Source: Dryococelus australis
Taxonomy: Eukaryota; Arthropoda; Insecta; Phasmatodea; Phasmatidae
Assembly (NCBI GenBank): GCA_029891345.1
Contig: CM056999.1
Coordinates: 30,624,418-30,688,417, forward strand
Length of the DNA stretch: 64,000 nucleotides
Direction of reading: 5' to 3'
Shown here: positions 12,852 to 26,300 of the stretch, piece after piece
How positions within the stretch are numbered: position 1 is the first letter of the stretch
Layout of the letters: each line of letters begins with the position of its first letter
Position numbers and translations under genes: made by a program
Notes under the pieces: generated by a model
The model's input: only the letters and a program-made list of their open reading frames with translations
The model's database searches: none
What the model was told of the DNA's origin: nothing

Positions 12852-13800
12852 TTACTTGACCACAAGGGTCCTACTAGTATAAAGAGTAGGCTGAGTCGCC
12901 TGTTGGCTTGGCACAAAAGCAAAAGTTGGTTTAGCTATGCACCGGGTGGCTTGTCCGTGGTTTACCTGCATCGACACTGGGGTGACTGGGCGGCGCTGTT
13001 GGTTTGGCGACAAGTGGCGGATGCTGGCGGAGCCAGTGGTCCCCGCCATGCTGGTGCGGTTGGAGCTGCTGATGGTTGTCCGGTTCGGGCTGGGGTAGCG
13101 GCGTACGTTGAACCACGGGCAAACTAGGCTCACTGGTACCTTCTCTCCGTGACGTAGTGCTGCTACAGCTGGGTGTAGAGTCCCCGGCATCTTCTGGGGT
13201 GCTGCAAAAAAGTGGAGGAGGGAGCTGGGGGGTGAAGCCCCACCAACTTGCGGGTGGCATGAGCTCATTCCCAGGAGTTATTCTGGTAGAATGTCTATCA
13301 GAATGGGTGGTGCAGTCTCAAGTAGTTTTGTACATTGTAGATGCCTTTTTCCCCTGCAAATCTTTACCATCCCTTTTGGTGTAAGGCATGGGTGGGGAGT
13401 GCTAAGACGTGCCACAGCAGAGGAGCAGGCGACTATTAAGTCCATGACTTAAGTGTTATGCCGCAGTGGCGACCGGTCCGACACAGAGCCCTACTGTTAT
13501 CCCAACAAGCAACACAAACGGTGTGGTGTTTGGGGAATGGGGTTTCTATGAGTCTTTCAGATGTCACTGTGGGTGTGAGGTCTAAGTTAGTCAGGCCAAC
13601 CAGAACCAATCAAACATTCCCTCCAGCAGCTCAAATGGTGTGGTGGACAGAGTGCAAACTGGCCTGGTGGTCTCTCCTCCTCAGGGGTTGTACGGCTAGT
13701 GGCTCATCTGTTTGGTACACCTGGGTGCATCGAATGAGTGGCAGTCGAATGTGCGTGCGTGTGTTATGACATATGAGTCCCTGAAGACGAGCCCCTAGTC
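12852..13800 (-). pseudogene. retroelement relic, gag or leader region
   Basis: GC-rich island with overlapping minus-strand ORFs (138 codons at 12852-13268 and 109 codons at 12931-13260), both proline/serine-rich. Read on the minus strand it matches the plus-strand retroelement interior at 49695-50560 in the same order. Shared blocks include a CCAGTTTG..CTC..TCCACCA stretch and an AGCTCCCTCC..TTTGCAGC.CC..GAAGATGCC stretch. This colinear match on opposite strands marks a dispersed repeat, which I take to be the 5' internal region of a Gypsy-type element. No zinc knuckle or polymerase motif was found, and no LTR was identified at its upstream side. Confidence 0.5.
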
Positions 13801-16717
13801 CTACACTAGGCGGTGAAATTAGTAGGTTTAAAATCCCAATCCCCTGCAGTCACCAAAGGAATTAAAATCAGAGTAGGTGAGGAACGTGTTTATTTCAGAG
13901 AGGAATAGAACACCATGGCCCGTACTACCTCTTAACTACCTTGAGCTGACCGGAAGTAAATAGACTATGCAAGTTCCAGGTGAAGAGGAGCTGGTTCTAA
14001 ACTAGTGGGGTGGCAGTTCAACTAAAGTAACTGAAATACTTTCCCTGTCTACGCTGTACAGTGTCCTGAGGGGTCTTAGGGGGCCCACTTCCTGAAGGGT
14101 TGTGCGGTAGCCATTAAAAAGGGCAATCAGCTTAGGACGGGGGGGGGGGGGGGATTGATGTCTTCACGAAGAATTGCTGGAGGAGAGCCTCTGGAAGATC
14201 TGGGTGTTGAAGGCAAATATGCAGGCAAACTTTTTGGGTTGTCTAGGTGACTAACTGGCGATTCTCGTCCGGTGAATAGGTACATATAGTGACAGCTAGC
14301 CTTTCACCTAGGTGGTGTGGTGGGGGGTGCGACAGGCATTTGTCTGTGAGTGGAGCCAAGGGTAGGCTGCACAGTCTCAATTGCTGGATGGAGCACAGCC
14401 TTTAAACTACTTGCTCTCTCAGGGGTGGCAGTGGTGACTCTACCGCTGGCTCACTCATACTTGACATCTTGAGAGGGTGGCGTGGTATAGCTTACTGACC
14501 GCAGTAAAGAAAAGCATAACTCTGACCTGTCTGTATCATTCCCACAACAATGGAATAACCTGTAGGCACTCTAGTACTAACTACACTTGTCCGGTGCGCA
14601 GGAGGAATTGTGCACACATGAAGCAAGGTCGTAAGGATGTGCCAGTAAATGCCACTCGTCAATTAAATTTGCGTTTCGCGCACTTTGACACATTATATAA
14701 AAAATCCAAACATTGTGCATACCCAAGAGAATGCTGCTAGTAATATTCTGTGCAGTTATGTACAGTGCACTCTCGATGTATCAAAAATGAACGTACTGAT
14801 AAACCATATCCACAATTAATTTTCAGTGGTCCTGGCCAAATTCTTATATAAATAATGATACAATTACCTACTTTTATAGTTTATCTGACTGCATCAATCA
14901 AAAATTCTTCAGTCCCATCACTTTAAGATTTCCCGCAATTATAATTTCTAAACCGGTTGTTCATTCAAACATCTAATTAACAAGTGGGTGTAAAATACAT
15001 TGAATGCACCGCTGTTTATAAACACTGCAGCATACCAGCATGGTATCCAGTTCAGCTGATGGTGTCGTATCTGCGACATGGCGAGACTGGTATGCACCCT
15101 CCCCTACACACCTGAGAGGAGAGGCTGTTACATAACAACCAGCGTGGATTCCTTCCGTCACCTCCTATTTTCATCTCTCTCTCTCTTCCTCCCCTTATGT
15201 ACTTTCGAGAGGGAAAGTTGCAGTATAGGAGGGAGAAAAAAAAAAAAAAAAAAAGCAAATATGTTTTATTTTGTGATTAAAGGTCCTTTCCCCCCATAAA
15301 GTTGCTGAATAATCATATCTGGCATAAAATCAAAATTATTTAGAACAAAATACTAATTTCCCTCACTCAATGGACAGCATCCTTGCCAATAAAATATGCC
15401 CAGAAGCACAGACTTGACCTCCCCTTGTTGACAAAAATTGTTTGAACATAGAACGACTTATATTATCAAGCATAAAAGTTCATTTTAGTAACTTCTTGCC
15501 AAAAGATCAGAGGACTTATATCAATTTATTTCGATACACATCTTTTGAATAGAAGGGCCTATTCGACACCTTTTGTCATCTAGTAATGCGTAAGGACCAA
15601 TCCTGAGTGCAGCATAACCCGAGACAGGCGTAAGTGTGCAGGAAAATTACGAGGACTTGGTTTAGAATAATTAATTATTGAAGACAGAGACAAAATAAAT
15701 TTTAATTGCCTTTTTTATTCATCCCTGTCCCAAGAGGGCTGTTTTTTAAAAATTGAAATATCATTAATTACTTCCACTATACAGTTGCTATGATAGCACA
15801 GTACTGCAAAAGTAAATATTGTTGCAACTCTGAAAAATGTCACTTAATTTTTTTATTTATTATTTTTTTTAGGACACTTATTTTAGAAATCTCTTTATCT
15901 CAATTTTGTTCAGAGGAATAATTCTTTTTTGTAGATTTGGTTGGGACTCAGTTTGGTGCTGTTGTTTACATTTCTTTATTTATTTTAATTAATAATTTCT
16001 TTTTTTTTTAGTTTTTCTAAAGGAGTTTAGGTTAACTATATACAGGCATAACTTTTTTTGAGCTCATCCTTGGTTTCTAATTTTTCTTCTCGTTTCCACC
16101 AAAGGCAGTGGTAGATAGATCTAGAAGTCATGTGCTGTGTCGTCTGCATTTTTTTTCAAGGGCTACATATTGCTCTGTAGTATCAATCACAGTTTGTAAA
16201 ATTGTTGCACACTCTTGGTCTGCTCTGCAATTTTTTTTATGGGAGCATTATGAAGTTTATGGACTCCTTGGGTGGAATGTTTTCCTAGTCAAGACCTGAG
16301 CTGGTGCCTACAGTATGTGGTCTTTGCGGCGACGGCCGCTGAGTTTGAGGGTACTGCTAGGGGCGAGAGGTAGCAGACTTGCTGATACCAGCTGGGATAC
16401 CTTAGGCCCCCGTGGGGAAAAGGGAGAAAAGTGGTGAGAAAGTTCTGGTGGCTGTTGTTTCCAGAGGATTTGGCGTGTCCTGATTGGTCAAGGCCAATGC
16501 CACGTAGAGGGATTTTACAATTCAAGCGCGGTGAAGGGAAGGGAGTCTGCAAGATGGTGGCGAGCTGAGCGGACGTATGGAAGCAGGCAGCTGTAGCTCG
16601 GAGGAAGCTGCCACCAAGTCAACATGAGATAAGTGATTTTTGTTTATTATGATTGATCAGGACATTCCTTCAGAAATTTCTGAACACATGTTTACATGCC
16701 CTATAAGTGCCACCTTG
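13801..16717. other. intronic DNA, mixed GC-rich and AT-rich, no gene recognised
   Basis: The stretch at 13800-14480 is GC-rich with a G13-15 run near 14140 and probably continues the neighbouring retroelement relic. An A-rich run lies at about 15237-15254. A lone CAGTGCACTCTCGATGTATC near 14762 resembles one end of a pogo-type element, but I found no partner end. A second GC-rich patch at about 16270-16640 has no recognisable product. Confidence 0.4.
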
Positions 16718-17232
16718 TTAAGCCCATGCGCTAGCTGTGAGGGATTCCCTCACTGCGCGACCAATGGTGCTTGGGTTTTTATACCACCTGGTAAATTACT
16801 CTTGAGAGATTATCTCATTGTGCGACTGACAATGCTGGATTTTCCCGTTTTCTTAGAATAACAGTCCTACGGAGTGGTCAGTGGAGAATCTACGACCTTT
16901 CTTGCCATTACTGTAAAGACTGGTGTTCAGTTGACAAGAAGTGAATTTTAGTGTGGCACAGTTTTTATCTTCTTGTTATAATGATATTTTTTAAGTGATT
17001 GTTGTGTGGTAAAGTGAGCAAAAATGAGCAGAGGGAAAAAACTTGTTGAATTAGCACTCCTACAAATACAGAATCAATGTACGTTTATATATTTTAGACG
17101 AAGAGACATAAAAATTTTGTGGGTTCAGTTTCTAGAGATTTATTTCAAAATTTTTTGTTCATTGCTTATTTTGTTACTGGACCACCATTTTGTAGACATG
17201 CCCAGACGACTCTGAATTAGTAATATAAAATC

Positions 17233-18810
17233 TAGAGATGGGTGGAACGTTCAAAATTTTGAACCCAAACTTTAAGATTATGTTCAGGTTTGGTTTGAAA
17301 TTTATTACAATGTCAAAGATTGGTTCTAGCTCAGTTCGAAAAATTTACAGGAGTTCGTGTTCGGTTTGAAAATGTGCTACAAAGGAACATCATTAACGAA
17401 CTATACAGCAGCATACTCCTTTTTCTTCAAAATAAAGGAAAACATTTCTGAAGGGTGATAGAGAGGTAGTCGTAAATTATCCACTACTAAACTTTCTGTG
17501 ATGTATAAAGGGAAGTATAGTGGAAGAGTCTAGAGGACTGCTACCTGGGTGAAGAAGGGAAGAGGCAACACTTTTTTTTTTTTTGAGAAGGTTGGAACCC
17601 AGCCATCCACCTCAGTTGTTGACATTCTTCTTTTAAGGACTATAAGGTTACAGTGACCTTACATAATGCCACAATATTTTGGCTTTTAGCCCCACGAGTT
17701 ATTTAATTAAAATATTTTCCAAATATCGCAATCACCACAAATTAATTTAAAATAAAAGAATCATTTTTTAACAAAGCCCCACAAATTGTTGGTGCAATTT
17801 TAATATATATATATATATGTGTACAAAAATAAAGTTTTTCCTGGGACTTGTTGCAAAAATCATGGTGTGCACTATACACGAGTAAATACGGTACTTCACT
17901 TCAAAGAATTTGAAAATAACAATGCAACACAGCAAAAATTACAGAACAAGTCATATTTGATTATTGTTTTTGTAGCAGTGATGACAGCATTATATCTTGA
18001 ACTCTTATAGTGAGTAAAACCAGGTGCTATTCTTTATTTAAATGATTGTATACAAAATAAGTGATTTACTTGAGTTTTTGAAAAATTATATTTTCAAATT
18101 AACATTCTTTTTGTGTTGCTAATTTGTGGTTTTCACATACCACATCTATAACTACTAGAAATATACATTTTCCAGTGTTATGATAAATTATCATATCAAC
18201 CAAAAGTTAATATAATGTTAATTTTGTACCTTTTTCCCCACAAGAGAAAAAATCTGGCCATTACATTCTGGAACTATTAGTGGTGAAACTGTGCAGGTTG
18301 TATGTGTGTGTATGTGTGTGATATATGTTTACTATTTATTTTAGGCCCACATGTTTAAACAATTGGACATGAAATTGTGAATGTGGCTGTATTAGTTTGT
18401 TTGTGTTTTATACTTGAACAAATAGGGGCTGAACTATGAAGGCTGTATGTATATAGGTCGTTTTCACTTTGCACCTTGTAGCAAAGTCCAGAGGTCCAGT
18501 AACAAAACTCTCATTACTTGAGTGGGCAACGTTGCTCAAATGATCCACGGGACCACTGCAATCAATGTTACGTACTTAATTTGCAGATATGCATGTGTGC
18601 ACATACTGATTACTGTTTAGCATCCATAATCCACTGTATTTTTAAGGTGGCCCTACATATTTGTTTTTTGTTTTATATAGACATATAACAATTTAGGGCA
18701 TACGTGCGAGGATAAACCATTTTTTAAAGTTCGGTTCGAGTTCAGTTTGAGTTCGATGAACTATAGCATAGTTCTGTTCGGTTCCAAAATCTGGGTTCAT
18801 CCCATCTATA
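17233..18810. mobile_element. non-autonomous hAT element with perfect 8-bp target duplication
   Basis: Left end TAGAGATGGGTGGAAC; right end, reverse complemented, TATAGATGGGATGAAC. It is flanked on both sides by ATAAAATC (17225-17232 and 18811-18818), a perfect 8-bp duplication diagnostic of hAT insertion. The sub-terminal regions repeat GTTCGGTTCGA-like motifs. No transposase ORF is visible in the 1578 bp. It lies inside the piggyBac element and so inserted after it. A fragment near 17879-17893 (CGAGTAAATACGGTA) looks like one end of the CCGTATTTAC family found at 56338-57654. Confidence 0.9.
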
Positions 18811-19533
18811 ATAAAATCACTAAACTCATAATCATATCCTTTGTTACGAGTTAGGCATAAGTGTAGGCCTGCATAAAATTGTGGAGTATATATACAGGTG
18901 ACTGCATCAACGGAATTCCTGGGTTTCTACACTGTAAAAATTTTCTAATAAAATTTCTAAACATCATTGAAAGTTTTTCACCTATACAATTGATTGGGAA
19001 TAACCCCATTCATGGGTCCAGTAGAAGCCATTCACTGTACAGTGAAACTGCTTCTAAGTATCTTCTTTCAGCCAATTGGCATCTGTCGACAGTGAGCGAC
19101 TATAAATATTACTTACTTCAATGGAAGTGAGCCAGCTATAATTCAATAATAAACAGTTTTTTCTTTCATAAGTTTGATAAGTTTTCTTTAATAAGATTTC
19201 TTTTACAGTGAACGGCATAGATAATTCCTATGTAGAAGTACGTCTACGTAAATTTTCAAATCATATCCCATTGACTTTTACCAACTCAAAAATCTATTTT
19301 GCCAATTTTTTCATTTTCTTATTAGTGTTTTTTTGTAATGCTCCTTCATTATATTTTGGAGATTACCACATTAATGTATGGGAAAATTACTTACTGGCGC
19401 ATAGGTGAAAAATTTTCCTATACATAATTTGTTTAGGAATTTCACAAAAAAAAATTTATTACAGCATAGGTTTTGTTTGCGCTCATTATTTACAAAACTT
19501 TGTATTACAAGTGTGTCCGTTTTGTTATATATA

Positions 19534-21240
19534 GATGTACATGAGTGGCTACAGGAAAGTCGTCACACAGAAACTGCATTACATGCTAATAATGACGAGG
19601 TGATTTCCGATTCTAACGACAGTGATAGAGAGAGTGAGCGCAGTGTTCACGAAACAGATACCTAACAATCCTGTGACAGTGACTTTGAGTCTGAAGAAGA
19701 CAACAATGTGGGCATTTCATATTTAGGAATAGATACACAAACACATTGGTTGATGCATCCTCCCAGACCAAATGTTCGTACTAGGCGACACATAATATTG
19801 CAACTCATCTTCCTGGGGTAAGAGGGGTGGCAAGAGAAACAAAAACAATTATTGACTGTTGGAAACTATTTTTTCCTGATAATGTAATTGAAGAAATTGT
19901 GCACAATACTAACATTTATATGAGAAATATTCGCGGGAATTATAGTTGTGAAAGGGAGTGTACCGAGAGCGATTTCGAAGAGGTGTCGGCGGTATTAGGT
20001 TTATTGTACATGGCTGGAATAAAGAATGTTCACTACATCAAATTAGAGGAACTTTGGGTTGATAATGGAACCTCTCCAGACTGTTTCAGAGCTACAATGT
20101 CTATGAAAAGATTTTACCTTATACTTTGTGCTCTGAGATTCAATGACAAAAATGACAGGAATATTCGCAGAGCAACTTACAACCTGGCAGCGATACAAAC
20201 TGTTTTAGAAGATTTTGTCTTCCGATGTAAATCAAACTATCATGTTGGAGAATACTCGACTATAGATGAAATGTTGGAAACATTCCGAGGCCGGTGCTCA
20301 TTTCGTGTTTATATCGCGAACAAACCAGCCAAATATGGCATAGCTATTTATGCCCTTGTTGATGCCCGCACATTTTATACATCAAGTCTATAAATTTATG
20401 CTGAAAAGAAACCAGATGGTCCGTACAAAGTAGACAATGCTGCAAGCAGTGTTGTGAAACGTGTTGCAGCTCCAATATTGAACATAGGTAAAAACATTAC
20501 AACTGACAATTATTTTACATCCATCCCCCTAGCCAAGGAACTGCTTGAACAGAAAACTACTATTGTGGGGACATTACGCCAGAACAAGAAAGAAATTCCT
20601 CCACTGTTTTTGGACACGAAAATCAGACCTCCCTGCAGCAGCATGTTTGGATTTTCTAAATCAGGTGTGTTTGCATCGTACATTCCATGATGCAATAAAA
20701 ACGTGTTAGTATTGTCCACAATGCATTTTGATGACAGAATATATGAAGAGACAGGAGAAAAAAGAAAACCTGAGATTGTGACTGTCTACAATTTGACCAA
20801 AGGAGGAGTTGATGTAATAGAGGAGTTGAAAGGACCATATTCGGTATCTCGCATAAATTTCAGATGGCCTCTTACAGTTTTTTCCCCCTCCTCAACATTG
20901 CAGGGATAAATAGTCAGATAATCTTCAGAGAAATTAATAACGAAACAATGGTGTGGCGCACATACTTCAAGAACCTAGCTCTGGCCATATGAAACCACAT
21001 TTGATCAAGCGTTCAAGTATATCTAATCTTCCATTAGATTTACGAAGATCTATTACAAAACTGGCAGGAATCTAAATTCAACAAGAAAGGCATAACCCAT
21101 CAGCGGAAGGCATTTGTGTTTTTTGCCCAAGAAGGAAAAACAGAAAGAAAAAGCGGTTCTGCAAACATTGTGCAAGAGCTATATGCACTGAACATTGCAA
21201 GTACTCATGTCCTGAATGTGATGCAAATGGAAGTGTGTAA
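19534..21240 (+). pseudogene. piggyBac transposase, broken copy
   Basis: This is a DDE_Tnp_1_7-type transposase that once moved the surrounding element by TTAA-specific cut and paste. An acidic N-terminal stretch precedes the conserved VARETKTIIDCWKLFF block near 19825. All three catalytic aspartate contexts are still readable: EYSTIDEML near 20260, ITTDNYFTS near 20500 and KGGVDVIEEL near 20810. The C-terminal cysteine-rich domain (ICVFCPRRK..RFCKHCARAIC..HCKYSCPEC) ends at the TAA at 21238-21240. Breaks include a stop at 19663, a frameshift near 19790, stops at 20391 and 20688, and several frameshifts after 20870. It cannot make a full protein. An ATG at 17024 (MSRGKKLVELALLQIQ) could be a lost first exon; this is a guess. 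Confidence 0.88.
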
Positions 21241-21656
21241 AATATCAAATGACAGCTGGACTTGTATATTAAGCTGATTTTACAGTAATTTAAATGTTCC
21301 AGTGTAAATATTTTCATTTCCATTTTTTTTTTTTAATTAGTTTTGATACTTTATTGTGCTAACCAAACAAGTTTCAACCTTGCAAATTGAAATTTATTAT
21401 ATCTATTACTTTTAAATCTTTATTTTGTACAATTGTGTTGCTGTGCAAATGCCTTATTTAACATAATTAAATATAACTCTCAGTGCATGTATTTAGCTTT
21501 GTTGAACATTTTTCGAAAAATAACCAAGAAAACATAGTGTGAGGGAATCCCTCACACGTGACCAACCGTGTGGCTTTCAAGAAAACATAGTGCGAGGGAA
21601 TCCCTGATGCACGACCAACCGTGTGAATTTTCTTTTAGTGACCATGGACGGGTTAA

Positions 21657-23360
21657 TTAGACATGTAGAGTTCTTGATCTTTAAGGTTTTGAAGGGAAGA
21701 CAGTTAAGTTATTGAGGATTTTAAAGGTTAAACTCCTGTTTTAGACGTTAAGTTGAGGTCACGAATTGAGTTTGGTTCTTACAGTCTGCAATGTTTTCTA
21801 AGTCTGTTCTAGCGGTAATCATTTGTTTCTTGTAGAGGTTCAAAGCCACTGTGCTAACCTACAGGCTGTTGGGTTTACTCATGTCTAATAACCAATACAA
21901 CATTTTTTTTTCTTATTTTGTTTCATGCGAAATATTTTCGTATCCACATGCATAACTAAGTCATTTTTAAGTTCAATTAAGGTGAATTAGTTTTAAGGAC
22001 AGTTAACTTTTTAGCTTACAGTGTTTTCCAGTTTTAAAAATACCATTTATTATTTTTATTTATTTGTTTTCGTAATCGCAGAAGCATATGCTAAAGCTGG
22101 TAGTTACTTTCACTGCATATATCCCTTCAGTTAACAGTGAAACGAAAACAATCATTGAAGCTTAAATGATAAATTAAAGATCTACTGGTTAGTTTTTTTT
22201 CTTTCTGATATTCAACAATTTTTGGAATTATTTATAAATTTTGAGACTAAGACAGTTGTCTTTTAAAGAGAGACAAGCTTATAATAATTTTTTTTCTTTT
22301 TGTTATTGTCTATCAATAAAAATTTATGCACAGATAATGTACAGGTATCATTATATTCAACATGAAGTCTAATAAAGTCAGAAGTTGTATGTATTTTATT
22401 TATGTACACGTCAGAACCTTCACATATTGAAATCCAAGATGTAAAGAAATGTTTTGACAGTCTCATAAAAAATGTTAGATACTGTGAGGGTCTCAGCTCT
22501 CCGACTCTGAAAGGAATGCAGAAGAGTGTGGCAAGTGTCGACTCAAGCACGCCCCCTTTTGCCACGCAGCAGGCATTAACCAAAGGAGGTAATTGTGGCA
22601 TAACAGACTACTCTCCGGAGACAAAATGTTTACTCACTATTTCAAAGTGACTGTGCCAAGTCTTTCTCTGGTCCAGATTCCTTGCATGCAGAAGCCGTGC
22701 TTCGGTTTCTGTATTATTGTTATTGCAGCCATTGTCACCATCACTACCACTGCTACCGGACCCTAAATTGACGATTATCTCATCCACTATGTACGGAATA
22801 ATGCAGTATGTTTGTTCTATTTTTTATAATATTTGATGCATAACATCCTGTGGTGAGATGGAGGTACAGCATAGTGTCTAGTGATTTTGGTGGGTGCTAT
22901 GACAGACGCACCCGGGGAGAAAAGTTGGCAGTCTGCGATAGCCATTTGTAAAGTGCGGTAAACTGTGAATAAAGAAGAGGACCAGCAATGGACGAAGGCG
23001 AGAGTGAATGCGGCAGACAAATAGAGTGCGATGTCTACAGGAGCATTCGGAGTGCTCCAGAATGTTCTGGACAGAAAAGACTGATGATGTCGGGATTGAA
23101 ACATGGGACTAAATGGATAAGTAAAACAGACTTGATTGTAAATATTGGAACTGTGAGATGTCAAATACATAATTTTAATGATAATTCAATAGATGTTAGA
23201 AAACTGACAGGTTTTGTGTGTTTGATTATACTAATCTCTGTGAGGTGACAAACAATTATGTAAAAATCAGTTGTAAATATGAAATTATAGCCATTGCTTT
23301 GACAAGAATTAAGTCAAGAATAACTTTGAATTGCTACAAATAAATTAGGAAATTATTATT
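21657..23360. other. intronic DNA, no gene recognised
   Basis: Plus-strand ORFs at 22402-22650 (82 codons) and 22988-23248 (86 codons) and a minus-strand ORF of 112 codons lack any recognisable domain or splice sites. They may be transposon debris. The region ends at the AGCT target site of element A. Confidence 0.4.
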
Positions 23361-23364
23361 AGCT

Positions 23365-26300
23365 TGACGTGTGTCCGATTAGATTGGGCTGGATCACGAT
23401 TGTGTGGTTTTGGTTACACCTTGGTCGGTTGTGCTAACAGGTTGATTTACTCCTGTTTGAGGCTAGATATAGCGGTTGGGCACGTAGCCTTACGTGATGC
23501 AACAAAGTTATTGACTTTACGATTCACGAGTCCCTTCAATTGATCAGACTTACGACTCGTATCGGAGCTGGTCGTAGTTGACAACGGGCAGGAAGTGCTA
23601 GTGGTAGGTGACTTGTCGTTGTCTTGCGGGCGAGGGGTAGCTGGATACAGATGATTCAATCATTTGTCTTAGGCTCGAGCGGTAGCGAGGGCACAACTTG
23701 ATAAGACACAGAACTCGCCATTGCAGTCCGCTGAGGTTCTGCTCCAGAAGTTACTATTCGAGATATCCAACCGTTCCTCGGTCTGATTAATAAACCCTCT
23801 TACAACGGGATGGCAGGTCCGATGCATGCGCAGTGGTGCTGACGGGAAAGAAGCTGGATTGGTTACAGTAGACGTAGGTTGTGCCAGTGATTGGAGTAAG
23901 GTGGCACAATCTCGTTCAGCTTGTCGACTAGCTGTGAGTGGTAAGAGACCCGCCGGCCACATAACAGAAAGGCACGCAACTATTTACTCCTCCCTCCTTG
24001 CGCTGTGTCTCACCTTAAATGGCACAGAGCAGGTTTAGCTACTGAGGACCTTGAATCGATCACCACGGACACGAATAGCCTTAGATTAGTGTTGCCTGGT
24101 AACAGTTTGCCAACGCGTGCACCAGTGCTTCAGAAGATCCCCACGGTTGTGGACTGATCAGAAGCATGGAAGCCATATGGGTTACCAAGACAATTACTGG
24201 GTGTGTGATCCCAACCAAGGCCAGGCCGTAGCACCTAAGCAAATACCCCCACCAGCAACCAGGTGCTCTGGTAGGGATAAAACCCAGATGTACTGTTTCT
24301 CCCTGGTTGAGAAGTGTTACTAGTGGTCGAGACTCCTCTATTCTACTCCTCCAGTAACAGTATACTTGGTAGGAATAAAATAGATGGACATCTAATGGGT
24401 GTGTATTCAACTCGGAGCCGCCTGACGAGGAGTCACAAGTTGTAGTTAATTCATAGTACTAATATCTTCCCATTTAGCAGTCGGCGGTACTAGGCTCAAG
24501 GTCCTCCCAGCAGTTGTTTACAAATACAAAGTACTCTGTGAATACGACTCGCAGTTAAGAGAAACAAAGCCGTTTTTATTAAGAGCTTAATAAACACGGT
24601 GACACGTGCTCTCCTGCCAAGAAGACCGGTGGTTGGAAGTAATCCTATGGTAGCCAGGTGTAGGAGACCTGGTGCTAAGCTAGTTGGGGAAGTGAAATAC
24701 AAACTGTCAAAAATTACTTAATATAAACCTAACTCTAAGCGGGGTGTCTGTAGGAGACAAAGAAGTTACGTGTGGTATGTCTGGTAGCTATTGGCGATTG
24801 GAGTTGCTGGAACGCCCGGTAGCGGTGCTGCAGAGCTCTAATGGTAACGTCAAGGATAACAGCTTCTGGTGGCTGCTGAAGACTGTTGAGTCGCTGGCAA
24901 CAGCCTCTGGAAGGGCTGTTGAAGATCTAGGGGGTTGGTGTCAGGGGGGATGGGATGGTCTGGTGGTTGCGCGATGGGGGGGGGGGGGGGGGTTGGATGG
25001 ACACACCGCTGTTTTTCACAACCCCACATATCCACGTATCTGGCCGCCTCCAGGATTTTGGCAGACCGTTACTTCCATGTACGAGATGGTGCAGGGGTTG
25101 AATCTCACGTGTGAAGAAGTAGTACACTAGGGTTGCAATGAGATGAGTCATAATCGTTGTAGATATAGTACACTCCTGCTTAATCGTGCTTCGCTTAACT
25201 GGTTTTCGGTTCCGGCTTATCCATGCGGCGGTCAGGCGATGCTGTAAAGTGTGTCATTTAACAAGCAACTGTAAGTTACGACTATTGCTGTGCCGCGTGA
25301 GCTGATGTTATCTCCTTAAACTGTCAGCCTGCCACAGAGTCCTGCGTGAGTCATCCATTTCCGTCCGTTGAAATGCGCCGGACTCCGACTCATATCAGGC
25401 CATGTCCAAAATGGCAGATTTTGTTGACAAAATGATCATGCAACCCAATTTTGTATACAAAAATGGTAACATTTTTGGCAATTTTTTTTGCAATTTTTTG
25501 GCAATATTTGGTATTTACTATCTAGCAGCAGACGCCAGCAAAAGTACAAAATGAACACATGCGGGAATGTTTTATAAACAAATATTTGTTCGTAAAATAC
25601 ACTAGGCATGTTTTAAAAATCAGGTAGCTGTTGTGCATTAGTTATATATTTTGCAACAAATTTTTTGAAGTCATTATCGCATAACTTATTATTTTCTTAT
25701 TTACTAACGCATGCGCAGCATTCCAGTGATGATTGCAGAAATATTTTTCACTGTTAATGTAAAAATGTGCTAAACAAGTGACTGTCGACCATTCCTGAAG
25801 CAAAACTTCGGCAATGACAAATTACAAAATAATGAATTCGCTATTTCGGTTTCGGACACAGCCTCAGTTATAACCCCCCCACCCCCCGAAGAAACACATC
25901 TTTCCAGTTTATCGATCACCGACCCGTGTCATTGTTCACTCGTTATCGCAATGTCAATAAAGCATAAAACGACAGTTTAAACTTTAAAGTACGCGGAAAA
26001 GTTACAAATAATAAAACAATTTGAACATGGTGTGTCACAAACAAAAACATCAATTCCGGGGACAAACACAAGAAAATTGAAGCCCTTTTCAATAAAGGCA
26101 CGGTTTACTTTTCTTACTTTTTTTTTCATATCAAGTGTTTAAATGTTAACAAAAAACAAAACATTTCAGAGGTTTTTAACTTATGTGTGTGATTGTAATT
26201 AGGTAAAATTTCAATAAACTTTTGTATTGTAAAGGCTATTTTTTAAAATGGGGATTGTACTGTATTGTTATAATGATAGGTTGCCTCATTTAAAGTCCCT

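Larger units (their letters stand above)
16718..21656 (+). mobile_element. piggyBac-like element, decayed and interrupted
   Basis: The element is bounded by TTAA at 16718-16721 and 21653-21656, the piggyBac target site. The termini read TTAAGCCCATG on the left and TTAACCCGTCC on the right (reverse complement). Inside each end lie two sub-terminal repeats: at about 16737 and 16806 on the left, and 21540 and 21590 on the right. Three of them contain the palindrome-like core GAGGGA-T/A-TCCCT. The interior carries a broken piggyBac transposase in plus orientation, antisense to the host gene. A non-autonomous hAT element sits in the 5' region. Terminal identity is modest, so the exact ends are inferred. 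Confidence 0.7.

Noticed and set aside
16289-16552. 87-codon minus-strand ORF in a GC-rich patch
   Set aside because: No domain, no splice evidence and no match to 53BP1 or the transposon families seen here.
22263-22650. Overlapping ORFs on both strands as a possible gene
   Set aside because: Lysine and asparagine runs on one strand and no motif on either; likely chance or transposon debris.
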